Origin: Scleropages formosus
Lineage: Eukaryota; Chordata; Actinopteri; Osteoglossiformes; Osteoglossidae
Direction: 5' to 3'
DNA length: 64,000 nt
NCBI RefSeq assembly: GCF_900964775.1
Contig: NC_041806.1
Location: 19,560,297-19,624,296 of the forward strand
A program made the translations under genes and the position numbers. Below are positions 1 through 13,300 of this stretch, piece after piece. Numbering within the stretch: the stretch's first letter is position 1; every line of letters begins with the position of its first letter. The notes under the pieces were generated by a model. It was not told where the DNA came from, searched no databases, and saw only the letters and a program-made list of their open reading frames with translations.

Positions 1-1505
1 GTTGAGTTGTAGGTGGTGATTAGACATCCGGGCAGAGATGTACGAGGAAATGTCTGTAGCTCTGGACGGAAAGGAGAGGAAGAGCTCAAAGCACCAAGAC
101 GAATTCCTCATTTGCAGCCACTTTGTTGTATGTAACACTTTGTCAGTGTTTGCCGAAAGATTTTTCTCTGCAGTTTCCTATGAAGCCATGGACGTACAGC
201 TGGTTTTATTTGGCAAAAAAAAAAGTTTAGGGGTGTGTTCTTTTCTGAGATATGAAAAATAAAAAAAACATGCTCCAAAAGTGTCCTTGAAGAAAATAAT
301 ATGAAAAGCATGAATATGAGAACTTCAGATGGCACGGTTTAAATACAATTAAAATGTCCTGTCAGATAATCAAAACCCCCATCTAAATATATTCTTAAAG
401 ACTTTCGGTGTTAAATTATTAACAGAAGTCTTGATGTGTTGTTCTCCAAGGTCTGCCTTGGAACAGATGTGAGAGGAGGCAGGAAGTCCGGTCCAAGTCG
501 TCCCTTTGCAGAAATTCAGCAGCACAGAGACAGAGTCTATCCCCGCCGTCTGCCTTCCAGGTCACGACGTGTCATTGTCCAGCCCAGGCCAACTGGACAC
601 AATGTTCCGAGGAGAAGATCCAGCATCCCTCGGGTCCGTGCCCAGTCCACATGGGGTGCTTTCTGGGCTAACTCAGCACACTGCCATTGTGGTTCTGCTC
701 TAAGTGTGGGTCTCACAGCTGCTGCTGCTGCAACCCTCTGAATTATTACTTGTGTTCCTTTTATAAAAGCATCTCACGCTGAATAGTTGGCTTTCGTAAA
801 CAGGTTACACAACCCATGTATTTTATTCAGTGATACACACCCATATAACTGTTTTCTTTGATATCTAAGTCAATGTTTTTTCCTGGTAAGTTGTTGGCAG
901 GAATGCTATAATAATGCTCTTTCTCCACTTTTGCTGCCAATTTAATATTAGATATCACAGCTATCGCATCACACGCTGCCTTATAGAAGAGTTGTGTGTT
1001 GGTTCAGTTATGCCTCCAGCATCTTCTCTTCATCTGGGGTTTATGTGCTTTCATTGCTGGTATTGACAGTGATTTACTGAAGACTAATTAAGGAGAGCAT
1101 CAAGAAAGATGCAGCTTCCTGAAAAATACCAACATTTCAGTGCAGAACTGGAAGAAATAAATGGCAGGGCTGTGGGAAGGACACACTGCAGTCTATTTTC
1201 TTTCATTTTGTAAATTGAAATTATGCAACTTGGTAGTCAGGTTCAGGTCAGATGTCAAATGTGGTTCTAAAATTGCATACTAAACACTGCTCTGTCAGGG
1301 GATCCAACTTCTGCAGAAGTCACTGTGTTACATTAAATTATACAGAAGTACAGTGAAGTTGTGCATTAGATTTCTTAAATTCCTCCAAGCCTTAGAGACA
1401 ATGCTTCATTCTCTCATCGGTACACATGATAACACCGATTCTATGTTTTTCATCCTGTATGTAACTTAAGCGCAGGTCTGAGAAGCATGCTTTGCCTCTG
1501 AACCA
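1..1505. other. Intergenic, no gene recognised
   Basis: No conserved exon was recognised. The longest reading frame (436-741) is Arg/Pro-rich and matches nothing known to the reader. The stretch is unremarkable AT-rich sequence. Confidence 0.6.
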
Positions 1506-1721
1506 CACACATACGCAGTCTGAAACCGCTTGTCCCAAGCGGGGTTGCAGCGAGCCGGAGTTTAACCCAGCAACACGGGGTGCAGGGCTGGAGGGGGAGG
1601 AAACACACCCAGGACAGGATGCCACTCTGTCGCAAGGCACCCCAAGCAGGGCTCAAACCCCAGACCCACCAGGGAGTAGGACCTGGACAAGCCCACTGCA
1701 CCACCGCATCACCACGCCCCC
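1506..1721 (-). mobile_element. tRNA-derived SINE, family S, with 13-bp target-site duplication
   Basis: Read on the minus strand it has a tRNA-like head (A box and B box), a body and a TG-dinucleotide tail. It is the same family as the copies at 7166-7379 and 47672-47881. An exact 13-bp direct repeat, tgcctctgaacca, flanks it at 1493-1505 and 1722-1734. Confidence 0.88.
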
Positions 1722-1834
1722 TGCCTCTGAACCAAGGTATATCTAAGTTTGATTTTCTGCACTTGGGCTGTTTGGGTGTAGGTTTTATCCTGCTTGATCT
1801 GTATTAAGTTTCCCAAGTCTATGTGAGTTTCCAC

Positions 1835-2036
1835 TGGCTGCTCAGGTATCCTCCCACACTCTGAAAATGTGTTTCAGGCTGGTGACTGGGTAAATGGGTG
1901 CTTGTCACTTCCCTACAATGTCCCATCCAGGGTGTACCCCTCCTTGCCTAGGGCCCAGTGACTCAGGGATAGACTCTGAACCTCTGTGACCCTGACCAGA
2001 AGGATAAGCAGCTGACAATAGTAATGACGAATGATT
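1835..2036 (+). mobile_element. SINE family C, 3' part
   Basis: This resembles the tail half of the full family C copy at 21085-21440 (minus strand): the catccagggtgtacccc segment, then gggataga, then ctgaccag and an ataagcag-like end. The tRNA-like head is missing, so this is a 5'-truncated copy. Confidence 0.6.
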
Positions 2037-2121
2037 TAATCAACTCGCTTGTGAGCCTTTACTGAATAAAATTTTGGACTCCACCAAAATAACTCCAAAA
2101 ATAGATAAGAAAATATAGTTC

Positions 2122-2300
2122 ACATTCAAGTTCAAGTTGTTTTTATTGTCATTCCTCTGTATAGCTTGTATACAGCAGGTGCAAATAAAGATACAAGCAC
2201 AAGTGAAGCGGAAAACCTGCAGGCCGCATAATACATCAACACCAGGATGACAGATATATATGGATATATTGAGAAGAACACAAGTGAAGGTTTGGGAATT
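2122..2300 (-). mobile_element. LINE/SINE 3'-end fragment
   Basis: The words gttcaagttgtttttattgtc and gcaaataaagatacaagcac resemble 3' ends of fish L2-type retrotransposons, inserted antisense. The boundaries are approximate. The flanks up to 3430 hold no recognised gene. Confidence 0.4.
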
Positions 2301-3429
2301 GTATGTTCCCAAACCTGAACGTGTGCAAAAGGGCCTAAGGTATTTTGACCATATACTGTAGTGGAACCTTGGTAAATGCAGTTTTATAGGTTAAAAGTTC
2401 AGTATAGCATAACAAGTGCAAATTTTACATGCTGCATAGTATACCTGTTGTTTATTAAGTGCTCATAATGAAGTTGAGTACAATCACAGGATGCATCAGG
2501 GCAAGGGCCTCTTGGGATGTCTGCTGGCTCTTGGAATGTTGATAATTTCCAGCTGCCTTGTTGACTCACTTTTTTTCCATTCGCCAAAGAAAACAAACTA
2601 ATCTAAAGGTACAAAACCACATGGCTTCATACACTTGGAATGCTGATACCAGATTTAAGGTGTAAATACTGATGATGGGGATTGAGTTCAGTTTAGCTTC
2701 TAGTAATGCAGCATGTTCAGGTGGGTTTATTTTCTTCAATCTGCAATGAAAATACACGCAATGAAAAATATGTGCACCCAAATGTACAAAATATTCGCTG
2801 CTCTAAATTTATTGGAGGTGGATGTTTGGTGTGCAAAGAAACGGTTTGTGACAAATGTCAAATTACACCAGGTGTTAGAAATGCTCACTGTTAAAACCTA
2901 GGCACTTCCATAATGAAATATGCATATATATGTAGTACATTAAAATTTGCATACCTTACCTATAAACAGTTATTTTAATCGTGATATATAGTTTAATTTT
3001 GACCCACTACCAGCACTACTTTCTCTTGTAGGACCGCAGCACCGACCAGTGTGACACGGTCATTTACTGTATCAGTCCGCAACGGTCAACGATCCCTGTC
3101 CTTCACTGATGAGATTAAAAGGAGAAGTGTGTTATTACTACTGTTTATGACTAACATATAACTTTTGTTTTAAGAATACACAAAAGGATGTAAGGAATTA
3201 TTCGTCAGTTATTGGGGGAACAGTGGTGAAAGTGAAGGCTAACTTAATAGAAAAATAAATGTCTTATTATTTATTTGAATTGAATTTAATGATTTTATGT
3301 CTTCGAATTGTTCCGCGGTGTCCACCACCATCTTTTGAAGGGCACTCTGTAAATGAATTGAATAAAATAGGACTGAAAATGCGTTACATATTATTTGGTA
3401 TTGGACATTTAATTGGTCTCTATTGTATT

Positions 3430-3714
3430 TAAAAGGTCGAATCACACAGGTGAGGCTTTCGAAAGAACGGGTATGGAGGACGCGCCAGGAGAACGGCGCG
3501 GGCGCGCGCACCGACTTGGCGGTCGCGAGGATGACGGACTTCACGGGCCGCTCGGACCCCGCGCGCAGCTGCCCAGGGTTTGGGGGCTGCGGGGCGCTGT
3601 TGTGGCCCGTTGTTTCTGCTCGCTGAGGTGGATGGGGGCTTTTCCACACACTTCTGGGAGCGGTTCCAGCCGAGCAGCGGGAGACGACAAACACACACAC
3701 TCAGCACTCCCCCG

Positions 3715-3768
<54 letters not shown>

Positions 3769-3774
3769 ATAGAG

Positions 3775-3822
<48 letters not shown>

Positions 3823-4379
3823 TCTTTGTCAGATTTTCTTCCTCATATAAGTCGCTCTGCCGCGCGACAACACAGAGGGACGGAGCGCTTTTTTGCTCGC
3901 AGACGGGAGCCGAGCTACTGCGAAACGCGTTAAATGACGGCGGTGGCGCGCGCGCGCGCTCCCTCCCTCGGACCTCGGAGACTTTGACAGCACGACTTGC
4001 ATCCTGCTCTGCACCGAAACCGTGACTTTTCCATGAGCTTCGGGAGCTTCCATCGCTGCAAAACATGGATATTCAGAGTTTTGATTGACTTCAATATGGA
4101 ATTACGTTTGATTTTGTAAAACTTTTTTTCTGACGTTTTTTATTCAGTTCTACTTGCCCTTTTTCGGATGTCATTATTAATAGTTTAGTATTTCCATGGG
4201 CCTCTCAACGTCTCGTTAATAGAGTGATGTTCTGGATAATTATTGCTTAATTATGCTTTGAAAGAAAGACAGAATTTCTGTTGTTTTGTTAAAAAGCAAA
4301 CTAAGGGATCAGGGCAAAGCCTATGTCCCACAGCTGGGTTTTCTTTCTTCTGCAGTGGGGTTCCTTTTGACGGAACTTT
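3430..4379 (+). promoter_or_regulatory. ccdc80: ccdc80 promoter region and 5' untranslated region
   Basis: A GC-rich stretch (about 3470-3990, with alternating GC runs near 3945) precedes the start codon. A TATA-like hexamer TATAAG at 3846-3851 would put a transcription start near 3875 and leave a 5' leader of about 500 nt, possibly spliced. Two composite CT/CA microsatellites lie just upstream. The start site is inferred from position and composition only. Confidence 0.4.
3713..3827. repeat. Twin composite (CT)n(CA)n microsatellites
   Basis: Two blocks in tandem, each a CT run followed by a CA run (about 3713-3767 and 3775-3823), separated by a short unique spacer. They sit just upstream of the TATA-like box of ccdc80. 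Reading frames through them (Thr/His and Ser/Leu repeats) are artefacts. Confidence 0.95.
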
Positions 4380-7300
4380 ATGATGAAGAGGATGCTGTTT
4401 CTGGATCTGTTTTTTATAGTGCTGTCTTGGGCAGCCAGTGTGTCTGCCTTCGGTCCTGTCAACCGGACGTCAAATGCGGGACGGCTGTTGATCCGCCGCC
4501 CCACGCTTAGCACGGATCTGAAAAGTGCTGGTGGCTATAGTGATGCTCGCCCTGCATCTGCTTCCTCTGCTTCACAGAATGGTGGGAAACGCAGGGTGAT
4601 GCAGAGGGACCAGAGTTTTGGCCCCAGAAGTGGGCAGCCTGGAAGGAGGCCAACTCGGCGGAGGAACCCAACAGGTTTCGTCATGGTTCAGGACGATAGC
4701 ATGTTGGGATCCCGAGTCCGGCAGGCACGTGTGCCGAGTGGGGCCGGTTCCCCCAACCTCCTTGCCAGCTTTGCTGGGAAGAACCGCGTGCTTGTAATAT
4801 CGGCCCCCCATGACTCGGATGGCTACTACCGGCTGATGATGAGTCTCCTGAAGCCAGATGTGTACTGCGAGCTGGCAGAACGCCATGTGCAGCAAATCAT
4901 TATATTCCACCAAGAAGGAGAAATGGGTGGAAAGGTGCGGCGCATCACAAACGAGGGCAAGATCCTGGAGGAGCCCCTGGACACGACGCTCGTTCCTCGG
5001 CTGATGAACTTCCTCAAGCTGGAGAAGGGCAAGTTCGGCATGGTGTTGCTGCGGAAAACGCTACAGGTGGAGGAGCGGTACCCCTACCCAGTGCGACTGG
5101 AGGCTATGTACGAAACGATCGACCAGGCACCCATGCGGAAGTTTGAGAAGGTGCGGCAAAAGGGCTTTGTGCAGAAGTGTAAGGGTGCTGGTGTGGAGGG
5201 TCAGGTGGTAGAGGGTGGTGGGACTGCAACCTCAGCCTTAGATTCAGAGACCCAGGTGGATACACCCAGGGACAGGAAGCCACAGAAGAAAGAACGGAAG
5301 CCATTCCAGAAGCCTGCCCCAACAGCCTCATCCCCAGCTACCACAACAGCTAAGTCAACCACCACCCGGCCCACAACCACACGGTCAACCACCACCGTAC
5401 GTGTCACAACAGCAATCACCACAACACGTGCCACAACGACAACCACCACCACCACAGCACCCCTTACAAATCAGAAGCCCACCAAAGCCCAGGTAACACC
5501 CTACTGGATCCCTGCTCCTAAAACCACAGTGGAACCCCAGTATGGCCCTCCAACACGGGAGCACCGGAGAGGTAAGAACAATCCTAAAGTGACGCCACAC
5601 CCCACAACGCTGACAGATTACTACACCAAGGGCTCTTTGGGACGATATGATGACAACCCCACAGACAAGAGCAACAGCGATCGCAAACACAGCAATGTGG
5701 CACCTGTGGGGCACAAGCCCACCAAGCCCAGACTGGGGAGGAAGAAGAACCATGGACAGAAGGTGCTGAGCAACGAGTATGATGAGAAGTTTGACACCAG
5801 GAAGCCTGCCACTAATGATTTAGGTCAATCAGAGGTGGAGGACCTTCCCATGAAAAAGGGAAAAGGCCGGCATGACAAGATGGAAAAGAAGAAGAAGTCA
5901 GACAGGTCAGGGCGGAGGGACAAAGGAGAAAAGAGGAGCAGGTTAGGCAAAGATGGGAAGGGAGAACATCGTCTTAAGAAAAAGAAGACTTCCAAAACCC
6001 AAGACAAAGAAGACTTCCAGAAGCCTTTGAAGAAGCCAGTGTCTCCCAAAGGATCTCTCTCCTCCTTCTTGGATTACTTTGAAAGCAGGCGGCGACTACT
6101 TGTAAGTAAGAGCTGGTCTCTGGTTTGCAGAGGGCCTGTTACGTGAATAATATTTATTTGTGTTTGAATGTGTACACAGAAATGTAATATTTCGTTGGCT
6201 TTTGTGGAAATGAATAGCTTGCTACCAAATCTTGTAAATGTTTATGTTGATGCTGGCCACATACTTAAATATGTGGGTATTTTTTAGAGGATCGTATCAT
6301 TTGGGGAAAAAATGATTTCTTGTCTTTTTCATGCATGTCTGCAATCTGTTATTATATGGGTTGGCTTTTGCTTAATTTAGCTCTCTTATTTTTAGCCTAA
6401 CATTAGTCATGATAGCCCTGTTATTTTTTGTTTGTGTTTTTCTTGTTGGGCATCTGGTAGACAATTTTCTTTTAATTAGCGTGTTGACACCAGTCTTGTG
6501 TAGCACACGTCTACCTAGGAAAATATCAAGTTGGAAGGTTTTTACATATAAAAATATCAGTGTTTAGAATATGAGGATGTAACCTTTTAAATGGAATAGT
6601 ACACCATGTATGCACCTTTACAACAACCAGTGTGTGATCAAAAACATACTTGTGTGCCCCTAGCTGATAACCACTCCAGATGAGGACCATAAGATGTACA
6701 CCCAGCAGAGGGACGAATACCTGGAACACGTTTGTGACATGGCCGTTCGGAAGGTCTCCATCATCACTATCTTCGGCACTCTGACCAACAATACCATGAA
6801 GATCGAGCATTACCAGTTAGGTAAGACCAGCCGCTCCTGCTGTGTTGAAACCATATTTTTAAATCCACCAGTCATTGCCCTTTCTTGAGTTAAGTACTTG
6901 TTTTTATGAATTTTTACTCTGCCAATCCATACAGCTTGCAGTTTTTGATGTTGTTAAGGTGAGAACATCACCTTCTAGGAATGTGATTCCACACCCTTCA
7001 GCTCACACCAGCTCCAGTTCCTGAAGCCAAGTGTCATGCTTAGGTAACACCTGAAGTAACAATAACAAGAGATCTAAAACCTGGGGACACAAGTTTGGGG
7101 GATATGCAATATTAAACCTTCTCGGATAGGTTTTATTTTGATTTGTTTCAAAGTAATCTAGTCCAGAAGGGGTGCGGTGGCACAGTGGGTTGGACCGCAG
7201 TCCTGCTCTCCGGTGGGTCTGGGGTTCAAGTCCCACTTGGGGTACCTTGCGACAGACTGGCGTCCTGTCCTGGGTGTGTCCCCTCCTTCTCTCCAGCCTT

Positions 7301-10300
7301 ACGCCCTGTGTTGCCGGGTAGGCTCCGGTTCCCCGTGACCCTGTATAGGACAAGCGGTTCTGAAAATGTGTGTGTGTGTGTAATTTAGTCCATCCTCCCT
7401 CAAAGAGGGTGACAGACAATAAGGGGTGTGGGAGTTTCAGAAGCAGTTGGGTTATTAAAATTCATTGAGTCAGGTCATCATGAATTGCAGCAATAAATAT
7501 TTCCTCTTTTTTTTTTTTTTAACTGGACCATTCAGAGCCATTGGTCTTCAGTGTCTAAGCTTAGCATTGATGAAATAGAAGAGCAGACTGCATCACAAAG
7601 GATATTTGTTGGGCTAAACTGACTTACGATTAAATACTTTTTGATTGAAATGTGAGGTTTTTTCCACTTAACTCAACATGCTTTCCATGAAATCCTTGGC
7701 ACAAACTTGTCGGACTGGCCCCGATTCTCAAATCTAAATACCAGTGATTTGCATGCAATGGGCCTTGAGAACGTCTGTCTGGAATTTTTAATATTACATT
7801 TAGCTGACATTTTTCTCCAAAGCAGCTTACACTGTGAAGGTTATAATTACAAACTGACAACTATTTGCCCATTTATACAGCTGGGTAATTTTAGTGGAGC
7901 AATTTAGGGTAAGTACCTTGCTCAAGGGCACTACAGCCAGAGGTGGGGATCAAACCTGCAACCTTTACAGCCAGTACTAGCTCTAACCACTACACTACCA
8001 GCTATCCCACTCAAGACCCAAAATAAGCTGCCTGATTATCCCGATTTGACCCATGTGTCCCTGTTAGTTAGCTTCCCTCAGACACCTCTTGAACTTGATA
8101 CCATTCCCTATTGGCATCAATGTTTTTTTCATTATTTTTATTTTTAAACTTTGAAATGATTATTCTGCTTTGTCAAAATCAAACCCGGAAATACATTTAT
8201 AGGTGTGTTTATGTGATGAATTTCTTTACGTGGCCACCTATTTGGAATTGAGCCTGGTTTTCCATGGGAAAGCCTTATTTTTGTGGTTGTAAGTTACAAA
8301 GAAGTCCCCCTTCCCTGTGTTACCAAGTCTCATGCTGCGCTTGTGGAATGTGGGACAGTGATCTGTGATGACTTGAGCAGACAGCGATTACTCATTTCTC
8401 CTGTACATCTATCATGCGGTGTGTGCGGAGGCAAGTCTAGAGCCCTGAGGAAAGGAAGGGAGCAGTCCAGTTTGAGGTGACCTCACTGTCCATGTACGTA
8501 GTCTCCTCTGTAGATTTGAAATACAGACCTGAAGCTAGCGGTAGACTTAGAAACATTTTGATTTGAAGGCATTCTGAATTTGAGCTATTTAGTCATGAAA
8601 GGATCTTATTATCAGGCAGGTCTCAGTCTATTCATGTACTGCTGTACGCAGTGTTCGGGTCTGTCATTGACATACTCTCCATGAGAACTGTTCCTTATAA
8701 TTGAGAGGGCAACGGGAGATGGAAGATGATCTCAAAATCCATTAAATTTCCTGCTTTATATTTTATAGGTTTGATTTAAATTCTTTTGAAGGTCCAGATG
8801 GTTAATTTGGGCTAACCCATAGAGAAATATACTTTGACTTTTACACAAAACATGAGTCACGGGGTAGTGGCCTGTGGTAGGCAGCAGCAAATGTTCTTCC
8901 AGGAAACCACCTTCTTATACCGCAAAGTAGGGTTTTTTTTTTTATTTGGATCATGTTTTTGTAGTCATAGTAATGTGTAGTATTTTTCTAAGTCAGAAAT
9001 TCTAAATAAGATCGTGGTTCTTTTAAACTGTCTTTGAATTCTCAGTTATTTCATGCCAGAGCACAGAGCATTATCACTCTCTTTCCCCTGCTGAGATGAG
9101 CTTTCTCAAGAGTGGGGATGCCTCTCTTTGAGTCCAAAATACTCACCCACTTGTGGTGGAACTAGGTTTGCTGCCATTTGACAAGGAGTCTTTATTTTTA
9201 CCTGACAGCACTAATTGGTATTTTGTGCTTACAAAGTTGTTTCTTCTTCACTCACAGAGCATGACAAGCCCATGAAAGTCCTCAAAGAAGAAGACCTTGT
9301 GAACCAAGAGCTGATCATTGAACTGCGCAAGCAATTTGGCATGACGCATGATGACTTCTTCATGGTTCTCACTGACGTTGACATGAAAGTGAAGGTTTGT
9401 GTTCCGCCTTCTCTCTGTCCAGTGCAGGGTGACCAGAAATGCAGAATTTGCCAGATCGTAAAACCAACAGTGTCCAGGATTAGGTCAAGACTACACCTTG
9501 TGCACACACGCTTGGCATTTCGGGACTGGACCCACTCAGTACCCACAGGACCCATTATAGTTCAGTTTTGCTGACCTGTCATTGTAAACACTCTGGCATG
9601 ACTGGCTGTATTATAAGTCCAAGTCGTTCTGCTTTCACCACCGTTCTGCTTTCATCCTCATCAAAGATGAAGGGTGTTTAATATTTGCGGCTGACATTTG
9701 GCATTAACAAAGAAGCCACTGTCCACCTGGGTGCTGAAAGAGACTTGGTAAAATTGAGTAAGACTACTGTTACTTATTTGATTCTGTACTATGGCAATTC
9801 GACTCTGCCCAAACTGACCCTCTGTCACTCATGGGTGTAAATAAACATTTAGAAATGTTTTCATAAAACGAGGAAGTTGAACAATAACTTTGGGCTTCTC
9901 AAGTCTTAAGATAATTGCTGTCCAAGGTGTCTGAAGAATGAAAAACCTGAATTATGCAAAAGGTATATATCTTTATGATGCTCAGATTGACCAAAACACT
10001 ACATAGCATAACAATTTTTCACATAAGAAATAATAGAAAAATTCATTAATGTGAACTAATATGACAAAATGAAATGATTGAAAAGCATGGAAGCCATCCA
10101 TCCATCATCCATCCATAATCCATCTTTAGCTGGGAGTGCCTTGGGTTCAGTTCTGATCAATGCCTAAAGATACATGGGATGAATAAACACAGGAAATACA
10201 AAAAGTTGAGTCATGCAACATAAATCTGCACTTATTGGACAAAATACAATTTTTTGGTATTTTTTTGAGATGCTCCATGTACATTATGATAGGACACTTA

Positions 10301-13300
10301 GTCAAATGCAGTAGTATCGGGAGGCACCAAAAAACATGTTTTTTCTTTGAGACAGACATGCAGATACAGTTCTCTAACAGATATGCACCAATGCAGTATT
10401 TTCTTCAAAAACACTTTATGTAATCAAAAATGACAATTTCGTGGAATAAGGGACTATAACAGTTGATGATTTTTAAATATAAAATAAAAAAAAACACAAT
10501 AAAATCTGTGTTTTTATAACATTTGGTTTCCTTCAGCAGACGTGACCACAAATAAGGACAAATGTTTGTGTGAAAGAGTGAACGGTGGGCTGCCATGTAA
10601 CAGGGACCCTCTGTATGTAGCTCACCTTCTATTCTGATAATAATTATTAGGATAATACATTTTATAACATCTGGAAGTAATATGTACGATATGTACCAAT
10701 ATAAGTTTCCGTTGGTCTTTTAAAATTGACATTTACATTAAGACAATAATTGTTTTATTATAATGAACTGCCTTAGTAGATACCTTCATGTAAATCGGAA
10801 TATATAAACCATATGGTGTAATGCAGTTGTCTGCTGCCGAATATTGAATTAGGTGTTTCAGATTTTATACCTTTCTTAGTTACAGCAGTTCTGAGCCACC
10901 TTTCAGACTGGTGGGTTTTAAATCGAATTCTTTGACTATTTTTTTCATGCTATTTATCATAAGTTTATAAGACTGTCTTCTTACCTCTGGTTTCTGATGT
11001 TCATCCTCCATAGCAATTTTACGAGGTGCCCATAGCCATGAAAGCCGTGTTTGACTACATCGACACATTCGCCTCCCGCATTAAAGAGATGGAGCAGCAG
11101 AAGAGAGAAGGGGTGATGTGCAAAAAGGAGGACAAGCCAAGGTCTTTGGAGAACTTCCTCTCAAGGTGTGTCACATCTGAGCTACGCTGCCATGTGGTGC
11201 TCCTTCGGATAACTGTAGGACCATGAAGCGGCTGACCTGGAACATGTACAGAGCTGAATTTGTACTTTGATGCTTTTACATTTTTATGTGCTGGTAGGGT
11301 AGTGATTAAAGCTATTGCCTTTGGATCTAAAGGTTATAGGTTCAAATCCTATCTCTAGGTGTAGTACCCTTGAGCAAGTTACTTACCCTAAATTTGCTCC
11401 AGTAAAGTTACATATATAATTTAAATAGTTGTAGACATCTTAACATTATAAGTTGCTTTGGAGAAAAGCATCAGCTAAATGAATAAATGTAAATGTTATG
11501 AGTAACCTGATGGAATTCCTGGCTGTCACACTCATTGCAATGCATGCTGGGAATCGTGTACCAGGGACAGCCAAACAGTAAACAGCTGGGTTTCTTGACA
11601 TATATTCTAAAGCAGTGAGAGAATCTGGACCTGGCATAACCAGTGTGCTGCCTGTTCAGCACATTGGTATGAAAGAGAGCCGCATCAGCAGAAATATAGT
11701 TGAAGCCAGATGCCGAGATCCATTAAAGAAAACAAAAAAGGCTCGGCCGAATTAAGAAACGCACGGATTATGCCGCCAGCAAAGCAGTTACTCAGAACTG
11801 ACTGGATGATGTGCATGTTGGCCTCACGTGTATTAAGACATCATGCAGACTATGAAGTAATGAGCATTCGCTTTAGGGCGAATCTCTGAAAATCGCTTGC
11901 TTTGTGTTTCACTGGTGTTCGGCACTTTCTCAGGGATGTTTGGCATTGATCAAGATGAGGTTGCCATGGCAGTAGCTGACTGGTCTTTCTGATGCCAGGT
12001 TTCGCTGGAGACGACGGTTGTTCATCATCTCCTCTCCCAACGATGAGGAATGGGCTTATCAGCAGCAGCTGTACGCCCTCACCAGGCAGGCCTGCAACCT
12101 CGGTGAGTCTATGTCTTCACGCCAGTAGAATAAACCAGGGCAGGGTTCTGGGTACAATGTGTGTCTTTAGCTGTTGCTTTTCTCAGTTGAGATCTAGAAA
12201 TGACTTAACCAAAGATGGAATTGTACCATACATTCTGCAAAGGTGCCATTCCCAGGGTTTTTCATTTGTTGATTTTGGAGACACCTTTCTCCAAAGCAAC
12301 ATCCCATGAACTCTATGTAGTGTTACCAGCCCACACACCTTACTCACCAAGGTGACCTACATTCCTAGATACACTACTTACACTGGGTCACTCATCCATT
12401 CATCAGTGGAACACACTCTCTCTGTCACTCATACCCTATGGGGGAAGTAGAACAGCATCTGCTGGGACTGTGGGAGGAAACCCACACAAACACAGGGAGA
12501 ACATGCAAACTCCACACAGACTGAGTGAGGATTGAACCCACATCCTCTCATACCACCCAGGTGCTGTAAGACAGCAGCGCTACTTGCTGTGCCACCACAC
12601 AGGTTGTTTAAGTCACAATTTTATTTTAGTTATTTTCAAATTTACATTTGTTTCATTATAAAGAAAATTAGTTTTACATTTATTAGTAAATATATTAATG
12701 TAATGGTTATTAATGTAATATTTTCTTCTCTTTAATAATACTGTATAAATGTATGTTTTCTTAAAAATAGTGTAGTGTGAATAGTTTTTTTTTCAGACAG
12801 TATCAGCTTTTCTCAATGTTGCGGGAAGAGAGAGCTGTTGACCGTGTCGTACAAGAGCTATGACTTTAGCAGCTAGAAAGGACCATGTTTGAATGGGTCT
12901 AATTTTCATGTAACGTTATCGTGCAGTGCATGTACTGCCTCGATTGGTGGAAATCTTCATCATTGCACCGACTTCACCGTTTTACCCTCACTTTGGACAG
13001 TTACACTGTTGAATGAAGCCTTCAGGTCCAAGGTTAGGATTTCCAGTAGCACTTTGGGACTCACTGCTAAAAATGTTTTCCTTGGGGGGAGGTGTGGGCC
13101 CTTTCCAGCAACGTCCCTCCCATTGCTGCTGGTTTCCTGTTTTCCGCTGTGGCCAGACAGACTCTACCGCCCTGTCAAACAGTCTCATCTTGTTGACCGT
13201 TGCTTGGTCAAACTGTACTTGTCCTCAAAACATAGCTTTATTTTCTTTTTTCCAAAAAGAATTGCGTTGTTTTATATCAACGCCACCTCTCAAAAACACT

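Noticed and set aside
436-741. A 101-codon Arg/Pro-rich reading frame near the left edge
   Set aside because: It resembles no known protein, has no plausible splice sites or start context, and overlaps a second frame of equal quality.
3413-3933. Several overlapping frames on both strands through the CT/CA repeats
   Set aside because: They are made mostly of dipeptide repeats from the microsatellites (His-Thr, Ser-Leu, Val-Cys, Arg-Glu).
7183-7245. tRNA-like sequence with A and B boxes, considered as a tRNA gene
   Set aside because: It is the head of a family S SINE with a body, TG tail and target-site duplication. The same applies to the heads at 1506-1721 and 47672-47881.
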